Source: Taiwanofungus camphoratus (Eukaryota > Basidiomycota > Agaricomycetes > Polyporales > Taiwanofungaceae). From it: a stretch of 64,000 bases of DNA. Below are positions 1 to 10,952 of the stretch, in pieces (position 1 is the first letter of the stretch; every line of letters starts with the position of its first letter). Below the pieces are notes generated by a model. That model did not search any database. It worked only from the letters and a program-made list of their open reading frames with translations, and was not told the DNA's origin. The stretch covers positions 992,001 to 1,056,000 of the forward strand of contig CP021220.1 in the NCBI GenBank assembly GCA_003999685.1, written 5' to 3'. The position numbers and the translations under genes were made by a program.

Positions 1-2365
1 GCTATATTGGTATACGTCCATGTTATGATGACCTTTGCGACTACATCTTGTTGATCCATGTCTTCCCGGCTGGGATGAATGGAGGATCCTTGTATGTACA
101 ATAACTGGGTTAAGGAAACTGTCTAGTCGCAGAACACGACGGCAAGATCCATCTAAGTACGAGAGATGGAATGAATATGAGCATCAATATACTTGAGTGG
201 AGCTGAACAAAAATTACGTTGTCGGCGCTGCATTCAACCTGACTTCCAGTGTTACTTGAACCGCGATAAACCTCCGGGCAGTCTTCGGAAGTGCCTAAGA
301 AGATACAATTAGACCAGACAAGGATATGACGAAGTTGTGTCTCTGCTCACAGTCCGCGCCGGAGCCCTCACATCCGTTGTACCAGCTAAACAGGTCGGGT
401 TAAGACATCACACGGCCTTGTAACTACTGTCGCTTACTCAAAACCGGTTCTCGTGGAGAATGCATACCTGATAGTAGAGAGTTAGGACGTGTAAATTGTA
501 ATGACGGCATAGAGAACAGCTCACGGAGGGCTGAGAGTTATGTAGGCCACGCTATTACCATTCCGAAGAGTTGCCTCAACGACGGTACAGTTTTCTCCAA
601 CGTCACCACAACTGCCTTTCAAGGAGTTATTATAATTAGCGTATGCGCCGCCAAATATGATGTACAGTTTCTCCTACCAGTCTGTAGAAAGCTAGACGTA
701 TAGATGATCACTATTCACTTTCCACGCGGCAAAATATACTCCACAGATAACGAAACTCATGCATAGACTCCATAGATGGGCCCGTCCACGGTGTAATCCC
801 CTCCAGTAGAAAGAGTGGCGTTGTTTTGGCTCTTCAGGACGGGCTGAAATGTCACGCCAGTCTCATTCAAAAGTGCATTGCACACTCGGCTCTCAACAAC
901 GCACCGTCCCGAACCCACACCTGTTCGGACGGACGTGATCAACGAAGCCAATAGGGAGAAGGGCAGTCTGACTCATTAGCGAATGAAATAGTGTGGGACT
1001 CAGCATTGACTTGCAAGAAAACTAAAGCGGCAGTCGCCCATACTACAGCCCATACTACAGCCCGATGCAAGGTGATAGTCATCGTATGACTGACGAGTTC
1101 TGATATATGACCAATTCAAGATTGGAATGAACAGGACACAAATTGACAGAGATGAGTTTCGAGGACCTCTTATACGTGACAATCGAGACATACCTGAGTA
1201 AGCCCTACAAATCGGAGCCAAGGTGCGTTCCATTGACGATTGATTATGACAGCCATAACTGTCTATGAGCGGCCTGACTAGCATCAGTAAAACGTCACAC
1301 GCTGACAAGGTCTGAAACCATCTGACTTTTCTTGAAAGGCATCTGGTCCAGAAGTGGACCTCATGGATCCAGATGGTCGTTATCTGGAAATTCCAACCAA
1401 CACACTTACAGAAAATCCATTGAGACATGAAATTAGACCTCAACTTGTGCATACAGGCCAAATAAGAGCAAGCAAAATGCACAGGATGTGCATAAGTCTG
1501 TCGTGCAGGTCCTCTGATAAGACGTGTTCAGACAGCCAGATGGTGACGGCCTCTTGATGTTGAAGAGCGAGGGCAGACTCCTGACAGATAATTGACCCTC
1601 ATCGGATACCAGTATGCATAGTGCTGAGACATGATGTTTCCGCTAGGAGGTGGAAAGCTTTGACAGTAGCTTGAACACGTACGCACACATCAAACTAGAT
1701 AAATCATTGCAGTCAGCCAAAGTGGCTACAGTTGCAAACTGAAACACAATCCCTGGACTCACAACTAGTATCAGAATATGTTGCACACACGCTCAATCTG
1801 CGCAGAAAAAGTTACTAATAGGGAGGAAACGTCGCATCCCTATCATTGAAGGTGATGCTACACCTGTGGTAACATGACGTTCAAGAGTGGGACATCGGCC
1901 AGATATCAGGCTGATTTTCTTGATGTCCAATTATGCACACTGTTTCGTTATGGCCATGACCATACTCTGAAGACGGTCGCTACCATGAGAGAGCGAGACA
2001 ACGTTCCCTCAGTGCAGGTAAACCTGGAGCCGGATCGTCAGAAGGGCGGGCTGGATGCTGCCGTCCGCAGAGGTAGAGTTCCGGCCTGCGCCGGTGAGGT
2101 CTAATCATTGGAAGTCGTGCAAAGGTGTACAGGATCGTGGTACGAACGTAGTACAAGAGCGAAACGAAATAATCACGGAAATCCCTATGAATCAATCATG
2201 CAGTGAAGGAAGGGGTGTCGCAAAAAGGGCAGAGCAGTGGAATCGTAGGAGAATCAGAGAATGTGATGCCAGAATAAGGGAGATGCAATGAGTCGTATTT
2301 AGATCGTTCATAATGATACTGGAGTCAGATAGGGGAGTGATAATGCTACAGAGGTGAGGCTGAAA
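1..2365. other. Left-edge region with no supported complete gene
   Basis: About 2.4 kb in which open frames are short, overlap on both strands and match no family I recognise. The longest, about 160 codons on the minus strand near 1000-1482, is rich in Cys, Trp and Arg and looks like chance. There is one perfect tandem 12-bp duplication (unit CATACTACAGCC) at 1039-1062. One exon-like piece at 757-967 on the minus strand is listed separately. The rest may be the 3' flank of the OPT gene plus degenerate or non-coding DNA. Confidence 0.5.
757..967 (-). CDS. Possible terminal exon of an unrecognised gene
   Basis: On the minus strand a convincing fungal intron end (GCTAAT branch-like site, then CAG about a dozen bases later) precedes an open frame of about 70 codons ending in a stop at 757. 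The translation starts hydrophobic (LPFSLLASLI), has two Cys and two N-glycosylation-type sites (NETG, NNATL), and ends in GPIYGVYA. It could be the last exon of a secreted or membrane protein. I found no convincing upstream exon: nearby donors are weak (a GC donor around 1010 is possible) and the upstream frame is unlike protein. It may be a gene remnant. Low confidence. Confidence 0.2.
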
Positions 2366-5209
2366 TCATGACCAAGTCTTAAGTCCGAACGTCGAGTTAG
2401 GAGCCACCGTGTAAAACGGCATGCCTATACTGTCGTATGTATTCTGCCAGACAGTGTTTCCCCACCAATTTAAGTTTAGGCCGCCTTTGGGGTACTGCAA
2501 GCAGAAGAAAATGAAAATGAGACTCAGCGCAATGCCGGAGTCGAGAGCCGCGGAGAGAATGTAGTTGTACCGCATCCACCAGCGGAAGTGGAAACGACGC
2601 ATAAACCACTGGAAAAAGCATCCGACCATCGCCCAAGATGAGTAGTTGATGCCAGTCGCAGGCGGCAGTTGCCCGAGACCCGCAAAGAAGACGGGCATAT
2701 TCACGTATCTCCAAAGCGAGTGAGGATAGCGGCACGCAAGAATGTAGAATGGGATGGGAAGAACAGCGCCGATCAGGAAAAACCACAGGATCGGGTTGTA
2801 CCTAAACGAAGAATGTGATTGTGAGCATTACGTTCAAGAGGAACAAAATCTCCAAAGCTCACAGTTTACCGGGAGAGAACAGCCGTTGCGGTCCGATACC
2901 ACCCCAGATAATGGATGCAGTGGAGAATGTCGATATATCCGGGCAAGTGAAGTGGTCTTTCTGGTCAGGCAGACAGAAGTCCTCGATGTTTGCGAACTGC
3001 CAAGCCTGCACGCCAACACAAACGAACGCGGAAACGACGGTGGCAAGGGTCTGGGCGACGAACATGATACGAGGAGGGACTTTCATGTAGTGGCCAATCT
3101 TCAGGTCACTCGACAAGGACAAACTTTGAGTTAAAGTGATGAAGCCGAATGTTTTGAACAACATCATGGCAACAGGTTTGCCTGGGAGTACGTAGCCGAC
3201 AAGGAACTCCATGAGGACGTTCAACGGGATCATCTGGTTGGTGATGGCGCGGATCATGCCCACCGGTACCATGAAAAGGCAGGCTACGCCAATCGCAAGG
3301 AAAAGCGCCCAAACCGGTAGTTCCGTTGGGTAAATCTCAATCGCAATGATGCCGAAGATGAGCGATACAACGCCTAGAACGGCGTACCACCACCAAGGAG
3401 TTTCAGGATACGCCATCATCAAACGGGCATGCACGTCACGCTCGTCCTTCAAAGTTCTGCGAAGCTGGCGAATGATATCATGCCTGTACCACACTGGAAA
3501 ATAAATGTCGTGTCAGACTAGTTTCCTCCATATCAAGACATTTGACTACTAACAGAAAGTATGCACAATCACGGCTGTGAACGCAGCAAATTGGACTCCA
3601 TATGAGATCGCGAATGTAGCCGAAATGTAAAGTGGCGAATATGCTTTGTATTTTTCTTCGTCGAAAATGCCATTCGTGATGATGGCAGAGACATTATAGG
3701 GCATACCAGTGTTGTCATAGGAGCCAGTGGAGGAGATTGGCATGAACTTCGAGAAGAACGCGTTCTTGACTGTCTCGCAAACCGTCAGTTATATCGACGA
3801 CATCATTGTGAAATATGCATACAGTAGACAATAGGAGTAACAATCCAGATGAAGAAGACGAAACCAGCGAAGATATTTGCTTCGGCCCACCACTAAAAAT
3901 AGTCGGATATGAGCTACCATAAGACAGGATAAGTGATTGACATACAGGAGAAACCAGCGGGCTTCCAATCCAAGAAATCATAGACCAATCGAACGTCAAA
4001 AAGCCCATACCAAGTCCAGTAGAATAGCCGAACAAAGCATTGACAGTTGGGTTTGTGGGCGCAATCCAGCACACCCAGTTGAAGATACTCAGCGCTGTGA
4101 ACAGGAAGCCCGGCACAAAGTACCAGACAGTGCCGCCGATAAGGACATATAGGAAGAATCTCTCTCGCGAAATATGACGCTTCTCCTTCTGGCCGAAGTT
4201 TTTGTGCAGTGTGTTCAGCAGCGCGCAGGACACGAGCGCACCGGGCCAGATCATGCTAGAGGGCCAGACCAGGAACTGCCGGGTCATGCCTGAGAAGGCA
4301 TATCCGAGCAGTTGCGTGGAAAGCGACAGGAGTATCTGATAGCCGAAGGAGACAGACTGGTTGTAGAAGACCTTCTGCGTTGCGAAGACGGTCGTCACGT
4401 AAACGTCCTGGTAGACGGCACTGGCCATGATTGTAATGACGGTGTGCTCCTTGATATTGAAAGGGCCGGGATTCAACGACCAGACGTATCCGAAAGTGTT
4501 GAAGCGAGTTTTAGGAAGTAGCCACTCCATGCCCTTGCCCAATGGCAGAGCAATTAGCTGGACAACAAGAGAACTGATGGCCAGTGATGGATCTGGCATA
4601 TGGTGCAAGCATTAGGATAAGATCGGGGGCAAAAGGTATAACACATACATCGCTCGAGGAAAAAGTGGTTGAGACCGGCCATCACGACCGATAGGAGTAC
4701 TCCCAGAAACCACCTGAAGGATAGAGCATAAGGTGACATTTATTTATTTAAGCGTGTCGTTGTCTTACATTCGAAAGGTATTAACGGGCATGGAAGGATC
4801 ATCCGTGCTGGAAACGGCAGCACGGACTTCGGCATAAGGAGATTCACTGCAACAGGGTCAGACACTACCACCGGAATTAGAAGCAAGTAACATACTCGTT
4901 GAAGTCTTCTACTTCTGCTCCACGCAAATGGGCCCTCGACGAAGAAGAGGTCTTGTAAGTCGAGTCGACTTGCGACTCGGTATCAACCTCCGAACTATGT
5001 ATCGAGTTCCTGCTCGAAAATGCCCTGGCCCCCTTCTCGTTGAGCTCAAACGAGTCTGTACTAGCGCTTGGAGATCCTTGGGAGAGGTCCCAATTAGGGT
5101 CATTCAAGTGTTGCATGACATAGTCGACATCTTGTGGAACATCGGGAACAGGATTGCGGTGGCGCAGCAGCTGAGGTAGGGGGATGGAGAACGTTTCCTT
5201 AGCCTCCAT
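2366..5209 (-). CDS. OPT-family oligopeptide transporter
   Basis: Proton-coupled plasma-membrane importer of small peptides or glutathione-like compounds (OPT superfamily). The first true ATG is at 5209 (MEAKETFSIP); the frame is open a little further upstream but without an ATG. After an acidic, Ser-rich cytoplasmic N-terminus come the family's SPYAEVRAAV...DDPSMPVNTFRMW junction, the hallmark NPGPFNIKEH motif near 4470, many hydrophobic segments, and the typical ending NWWGNTVWQNT...STFGLKTWS. At least six short introns interrupt it; the first joins EDFN to DESPYAEV. Length and motif order suggest a full-length protein of ordinary OPT size. It is divergent from the TauD-type dioxygenase gene across a 936-bp gap with GATA-type sites, so both may answer to nutrient limitation (inference). 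The substrate cannot be read from sequence. Confidence 0.95.
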
Positions 5210-6145
5210 CTCGACGAAAGATACAAACCACGAGGAGTAAGGTGAAAGACCGCTCAAGCTGAGGAGCAGGGGGGTTTGGTAAGATGAGACTCGGGCTACT
5301 TGGCCTTTTCATTCCAGCCGCTTCGATCCCAGAAGACGGATACGCATGGCTGTGCAATTGTTTCGCGCATGATTAGCTGGATAGGCCGGAGAGGATACGT
5401 CTGGTGCGCTATCGTGAAATGTCACAGAACAATAAGACGATGGATGAGATCTCATGATCGCTGTAACAAGAAGTCTGCGGCCTAACGAGCGAACTCGGCT
5501 GGTGCCCCTTGATCGATCTAGAAGTGGGTACCTACTATAGAACAGACAGAGTCAAGCCTTGCGACATTGGGGCCTTTAACAAACCGAAAGTTTCACTTCG
5601 ATGACTCGAATAACATGGACATATCTTAACTTGACTTGCGTGGTCATCTCACGACATTGCCGCACGGCCCTTGAGTCACAAGCCATGCCAGGTAGCGATA
5701 CTCACGAGGTTCCAGAACGCCTAGGGGTACACCCGATTGGCTTTTGTGCTTATTGTTCTCCAGCGGGCGGAGTCTGCTATGCTGAGCGCGGACATGGAGG
5801 GAAGATGCGAAAACAATAAACTTGGGGTTCGGTGATCACAAGAACTTTGCAGAGATTCGAGATGAGATGGGCGCGTCTAATCAAAGATAACATTTTATCT
5901 AATCTTCTTTGTTGACGCGGTATTTGCCCCGCGCTCGTCATGTTATCTATATCTTCGCGTTCTGCGGACCGCTGACTGCAAGATTACTGGGCCTGGCGAT
6001 AGGCCTACGAATCTGTGCTCACACATCGCCAGGATTGCGTATTCACAGGGCCAGATGGCGAAGGATTTTGGGTTTTTATGTAGCAGAGAACTGCCGCAAT
6101 GTCCCTCCGGGTCGTCTCTACACCCAGTCGCAGCCCATCATTGCC
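5210..6145. other. Divergent promoter region of the OPT and dioxygenase genes
   Basis: 936 bp between two start codons that point away from each other. Several 60-70-codon open frames occur on both strands, but none has protein-like composition or intron signals. The dioxygenase frame is open upstream of its chosen ATG as far as about 5909, but that stretch is not conserved-looking and spans the likely promoter. Three GATA-type hexamers lie in the half nearer the dioxygenase and are listed separately. Confidence 0.6.
5885..5948. promoter_or_regulatory. Cluster of three GATA-type sites
   Basis: AGATAA at 5885-5890 and its reverse complement TTATCT at 5895-5900 form a close inverted pair, and a further TTATCT lies at 5943-5948. 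HGATAR sites are the known targets of fungal nitrogen-regulating GATA factors (AreA/Nit2/Gln3 type). The position, about 200-260 bp upstream of the dioxygenase ATG and about 700 bp from the OPT ATG, fits an upstream activating region. Both neighbours scavenge N- or S-containing organic compounds. Binding is inferred, not shown. Confidence 0.4.
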
Positions 6146-7463
6146 ATGTCTACGATTGAGACAATTACCAAGGTCATCACAGACTCGCTTCCTGCTACCT
6201 TGACGTTGCGAAGCGTGCCAAAGCCGGCAGAGAACAATGGGTCTGATAAAGATGATTACCGATATGCCCATCTGCTTCCCGTCTTTCCCCAAGACGAACA
6301 TTATCCCCCTCTGACTCCGTTCGATCATGTCGATCCAGCTGCACGCGCTCTTTCCCACCCGAACTCCCGGGCCTTCCTCGAGGATGCTACCAGTATAGTC
6401 CAATTGACTCCTCACCTTGGCGAGGAAGTACACGGTGTTAACCTTGCTGCCCTTGATAGCGATGGAAGAGACCAGTTGGCGCTCGAGGCAAGTCACGCTC
6501 CATATCGTCCCCTTCATGATTCATTAATGTTTATTGTCTGCCTCATTTGGTACCGTGGACAGGTCGCTAGAAGAGGATTAGTGGTCTTCAGGGACCAGCA
6601 GGACTTCATAGACAGGGGTCCTGACTTTTACCTGGAATGGGGACAGCATTTCGGACGGCTGCACATCCACCCCACGTCTGGACACCCTGAGAACTACCCG
6701 GAGATTCACCTCGTATATCGTGACTCTAATACCACATATAACTTCGAGCGTGAGGACCGCATCACCTCCACGACTTGGCACTCGGATGTATCGTACGAGC
6801 TCCAGCCTCCTGGTCTTACGACATTCTTCCTCTTGTCGCAGCCTTCGACGGGTGGTGATACTGCCTTCACATCACAGGTCGCTGCGCTCAAGAAGCTCTC
6901 TCCGCAATTCGTCGCATTCTTACGGACACTCAAGGCCGTGCATTCTGGCTTCGAACAGGCCGCGTATTCTAGGGCCGGCCGAAGGGGTGGAGTGGTGAGA
7001 CGCGAACCCGTCGAGAACGTCCACCCGGTTGTCAGGAAGCACCCAGTCACCGGCGAAGAGGCCATCTATGTCAACAGACAATTCACTAGGCGCATCGTCG
7101 GTCTGAAGCGCGAGGAATCAGGTCAGTATTTCACGGGTCCACATTCACTTCCTTCATTGAGTTACCTACCTTGCTTAGACGCTATTCTGAATCTCTTGTA
7201 TGATCATATCGACAAAAGCACCGACATCCAGGCACGTGTCAAGTGGGCTCCCTACACTGTTGTGCTCTGGGACAATAGGATCACAGCACACGTACGTGAA
7301 TAACGCTGCTCCCTCTATACTTGCAATCCATGATAGTCGATGCTTTTGACAGTCTGCCATTGTCGACTACGCCGAGACAGGAGAACGCCGTCACGGCGCT
7401 CGCATCACTCCTCAAGCTGAGCGGCCGATCCCTGCCCTGGAGAGTCTCGATTTGACTGTGTGA
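6146..7463 (+). CDS. TauD/TfdA-type 2-oxoglutarate dioxygenase (JLP1-like)
   Basis: Fe(II)/2-oxoglutarate-dependent dioxygenase of the taurine/sulfonate family; fungal relatives such as yeast JLP1 release sulfite from sulfonates as a sulfur source. Four exons give a 374-residue protein. Visible family features are the iron-binding HxD in TTWHSDVSYE, the STGGDTAF motif, VNRQFTRRIVGL, and the C-terminal WDNRITAH followed after an intron by SAIVDY...RRHGARITPQAERP, which supplies the distal His and the 2-oxoglutarate-binding Arg. The start MSTIETITK was chosen because the frame upstream of it is unlike protein. Intron 1 (6488-6562) has a GC donor, AG|GCAAGT; it is 75 nt and free of stops, so retention would add 25 residues in frame. 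Introns 2 and 3 are 7122-7178 and 7292-7352. The exact substrate is not determined. Confidence 0.93.
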
Positions 7464-7692
7464 AATGGATTGCACGTTTCCTTTAAATATATGGAAACCG
7501 GACGCATAAACTCGAGGAGAGTTTTTTTTAGTCATAGATGTTGTATTGTGTAAAAGGTCCTGTGGATAGGACAAGTTGGCAATAATATTACTGCCAAGAG
7601 CACCGCACGACCTGGAAGACAACTTGAGATGAAACTTATTGCTACAGTGATGTAAAAACAGTATGTCAGTGGGTAATGGATGGTGTGGGAGC

Positions 7693-8683
7693 TTATCGGA
7701 AAAATCGTATCACAAACAAATTTTCTCGACCAGCCCTTCGTTGAATAACGACCTGTAATTACGCCATTTAGGTCGGGAATTTACCAACCAATTCCATGAT
7801 CATGGAACTCACTTGGCTTTGTAGACCGTGGTCCTGCAGCATGTGTCTACAGATCCCAGGCACGTCGTTTTGCTCGACTGCAACGAGGTAGAATCGTCCA
7901 TAGGGCGATAACAGGTCCTGTTTATCCGGAGTCACCGCTGGTCCTCACGTCAAGTAGATGTAGTAGTATATACCTCCACCTGCTCTAGTAGAACACTGGT
8001 AACCTGCATGCCGTCGATTCCGCCTGCCCATGAGCCCGGGATGTCCGCGTCTTGTTGAGCAATGTCGGCCTCAACGGTGCAAGTAGGCACGTAGGGGGGA
8101 TTGAATATCAGTAAGTCGACAGCATGTCGCAATCGAGGAACCAGAGGTCTTGTCAGGGACGCAATCAACGGCTCAAGGGGTATCTACTGCGGGATTTGTG
8201 TTGGAAAGTGCGTGCCCATATGGAGGAAAATACTCGACTTTGTTCTGAAGCCCGGTACGATATGTACAAGAGGAAGCACGTGGGTTTATGTCTGTACTTA
8301 GGTACACTGTAACAAAAGCGTTAGCGCGTGTCAGCTCTGAATGAGCACTACGAGTACATACGGCTGGTAGAGGGGCCCAATATACTTCCGACGAAGCTGG
8401 ATACACATCCCGAGCCTGAGCTATGGATAAGGAGTAAATATCTCAAGAAAAACTATCTACAGGCACGGACCCTATCTCAAGACAGATCAATGGCTTCGAG
8501 TCCTTTAATTCCACGGCATCTTGTTCCAGCGCGTCCAAGAGGATAAATGTGTCCTCTGCAATGAGGCGAGTGTTCAGTGTTCCAGCCAAAACTTGGCATT
8601 GAGCAAATTTTCATACCAGCCGGTTCGTATACATGCGCGTAATCTTCTCTGGTCAGGTGTGAAAGGTCTGGAGTCGGAATCAT
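7693..8683 (-). CDS. eRF1 methyltransferase MTQ2 (HEMK2/N6AMT1 family)
   Basis: S-adenosylmethionine-dependent methyltransferase that, with partner TRM112, methylates the Gln of the GGQ motif of translation release factor eRF1. Read on the minus strand from MIPTPDLSHLTREDYAHVYEPA, across an intron, to EDTFILLDALEQD, then CLEIGSGSGCVSSFVGSILGP (SAM-binding motif I, broken by an intron), STDINPRA, and the catalytic NPPY in DLLIFNPPYVPT. Then come SWAGGIDGMQV, DLLSPYGRFYLV and the terminal exon VVIQRRAGRENLFVIRF before the stop at 7693. All blocks align in order with human N6AMT1. Every segment is split by short introns. Its start lies 112 bp from that of ALG10 on the opposite strand, so the two share a promoter. 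Confidence 0.93.
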
Positions 8684-8795
8684 TTTGCGAATACCGTAAC
8701 AGCAAGATCTGACCGGAATCTCACAAAGTTCAACTCTTCCCAATAAGGTAATGACATTTGAGAACCTCAGACTCTGAGGGCTCACCGTAACTACG

Positions 8796-10655
8796 ATGCC
8801 ACGACTACCGTCCTCGGCGCCGACATACTATGCTTTATTTTGTGCCCTCTCGATTATAACCTTGAAGGCCGTAAATGAGGAAGTCACAGAACCGTACATG
8901 GTATGCAAGTAGGAGCGTCTGTGGTCTATGCTCTTGTGCACTGACACGTGTTAACCTTGCACAACTCAGGATGAGCCCTTCCATGTCCCGCAAGCACAGG
9001 CATACTGCAGGGGCGACTACTGGGCCTGGGATCCGAAAATCACCACTCCACCGGGACTGTAAGCTCATTGGATGTTCAGTGCTGTCACTCCAATAACACC
9101 ACTCATCAGTTATATCCTGAGTGTGTTCCTGAAACGGGTGTTCATGCTGAAATGCAACCTGGCCATGCTCCGAATTACACCCCTTCTTTGCCTGCTTGTG
9201 TTGCCGATTGTACTTACACACTTACTATGCTATCATCAACGTGTGAGGCCTCCACAATCATTATTAACACCTACACCGGAGGCCGCCGTAGTCGCTGCTT
9301 TTCCAATCGCATGGTTCTTCGCCTTTTTGTATTACACAGAACTTCCCAGTTTGGTATTTGTAATTGCAACGGTTGTTGCTGCCTCGCAAGGGAGGCATTG
9401 GCTCGCCGCCTTGGTATGTCTCACATTTCTTTCTCTTCCCTCTGGGGTCGCTGATGGAGGACAAGGATGTTAGCTAGGTGCTATCAGCTGTACCTTCCGT
9501 CAGAATAACATCATCTGGGTGTTGTATGCTTATGGATCTAGCCAGCTCATGTACTTGCGTTTTCGGCGTGTACCTCCAGGCTCACAACCTTTGGCAAAGC
9601 TGCACGATCCACTCGCGCTGGTGGCTAGTCCGAGTGAGCCCAGAACCATGCAACTTTGGAATACCAACTTACCATCAGAGAACTGATAATTCAAGTGGAT
9701 CTCGTGCGATCGATTCTCAGTGCCCCTAGGATCCTTCCGGATGTTCTTTCCTCCATCGTTCCATACGCGTTAGTTGTTGCAGGGTTCGGGGTCTTTATCG
9801 TATGGAACGGCGGCATTGTTCTGGGTAAGGACCAGTGTATCTGTCAAGGTCTTCACCTGAACTTTACGCAGGCGACAAGTCGAACCATGTACCCGTGTTT
9901 CATATACCGCAACTTTATTACTTTGTAGGCTTCGCAACTATCTTCGGATGGCCTGCACTGGTGACTGGGGGAGAGGGACTAGCGCAGGACGTCTGCGTAA
10001 GGATGTTCGGTGGTAGAAGGTACACGTAGCCGTGCGGATCAGGCATGGCGTACAGAAGGCTGACTGCTCACTCAGGAACCTTGCCATAACAAGCCTGACT
10101 GCCCTTATCATGGGGGTGACCATCCATCAATTCACGTCCGTATATCCTGATACATCGGGGAGGTCATGAAAATCTGACGACCTGTGTGTGCACAGGATCC
10201 ATCATCCCTTTCTACTATCCGACAACCGCCATTACACATTCTATGTGTGGCGGCGTATTTTCTTGTTGCATCCGATAATCCCGTACCTCTTTATCCCGGG
10301 GTACATTGCTTGCGCATGGGCTTGGTATCTCCGAGTTGGTATGTTATCGTATTCCTGGTATCACATTGTATTGGACACGGTCGATCCTTACTCATTTCAC
10401 CAAACGTTAGGACATGATCAAACCTTACTGCAAACCCTTCTCCTCCCTGTCTTCGTGCTCCCCACGCTGATACCTACCCCTCTCCTGGAACCTCGATACT
10501 TCCTCATCCCTTATATATTACTGAGAGCACAGGTGGCGGATGTGCCTATGTGGGGGGTTGTGATCGAAGGGTTTTGGTATGGCGCCATCAACGCAGGGAC
10601 GATGTGGGTGTTCTTGCACAAAGAGAGAGCTGGAGTTGGTCGATTTATGTGGTAG
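8796..10655 (+). CDS. Dolichyl-P-Glc alpha-1,2-glucosyltransferase ALG10 (DIE2)
   Basis: ER membrane enzyme that adds the third and last glucose to the lipid-linked N-glycan precursor, using dolichyl-phosphate glucose. The start [19 protein letters not shown] leads into a first membrane segment, then EEVTEPYM, an intron, and the lumenal signature [13 protein letters not shown]...[11 protein letters not shown]. Later exons carry [28 protein letters not shown]-like segment ([13 protein letters not shown]), [10 protein letters not shown], and a C-terminal block with [19 protein letters not shown]. About a dozen hydrophobic segments are visible, as expected of the family. There are several short introns. 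Its closest neighbour is MTQ2, divergent at 112 bp; the stop lies only 64 bp before the MCB-element cluster of the next gene. Confidence 0.94.
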
Positions 10656-10718
10656 AATGAACGCCGTTGCAACTGATCTATAATGGAGTGACTTTGCTTT
10701 TTGTACATTTGAAGTTGA

Positions 10719-10812
10719 ACGCGTCGACAACGCGTGGACGCGTGGACCCACAAAGGGATCGCGTGACACACAATATTTACGCGAAGTTTGTGGCAAGTTG
10801 AATTCGACGCGA
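10719..10812. promoter_or_regulatory. Cluster of MCB-type elements (3x ACGCGT, 2x ACGCGA)
   Basis: Perfect MCB boxes ACGCGT at 10719-10724, 10730-10735 and 10738-10743, with ACGCGA at 10779-10784 and 10807-10812, all 140-235 bp upstream of the ATG at 10953. ACGCGT is the known target of the fungal MBF (Mbp1/Swi6 type) G1/S activator. In random DNA of 50% GC, ACGCGT or ACGCGA on either strand is expected about once per 1.4 kb, so five in 94 bp is far above chance. Function is inferred. Confidence 0.75.
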
Positions 10813-10952
10813 TGCCATCACGAACGTAGCAACGACATTGCAACGACTTCTGCTCAACGGACCAAGACGGACCAAGTCCGCACACACGACAGCACGACTT
10901 TAACGGACACACTCCTATCCAGCTCTAAGAACATACTTATATACCCCTACCC

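Noticed and set aside
1000-1482. A 160-codon minus-strand open frame
   Set aside because: Rich in Cys, Trp and Arg with no recognisable motif; other frames of the same DNA look equally protein-like.
5909-6145. An N-terminal extension of the dioxygenase
   Set aside because: The frame is open, but the translation does not resemble the family and the family-like start MSTIETITK follows. It is more likely 5' untranslated or promoter sequence.
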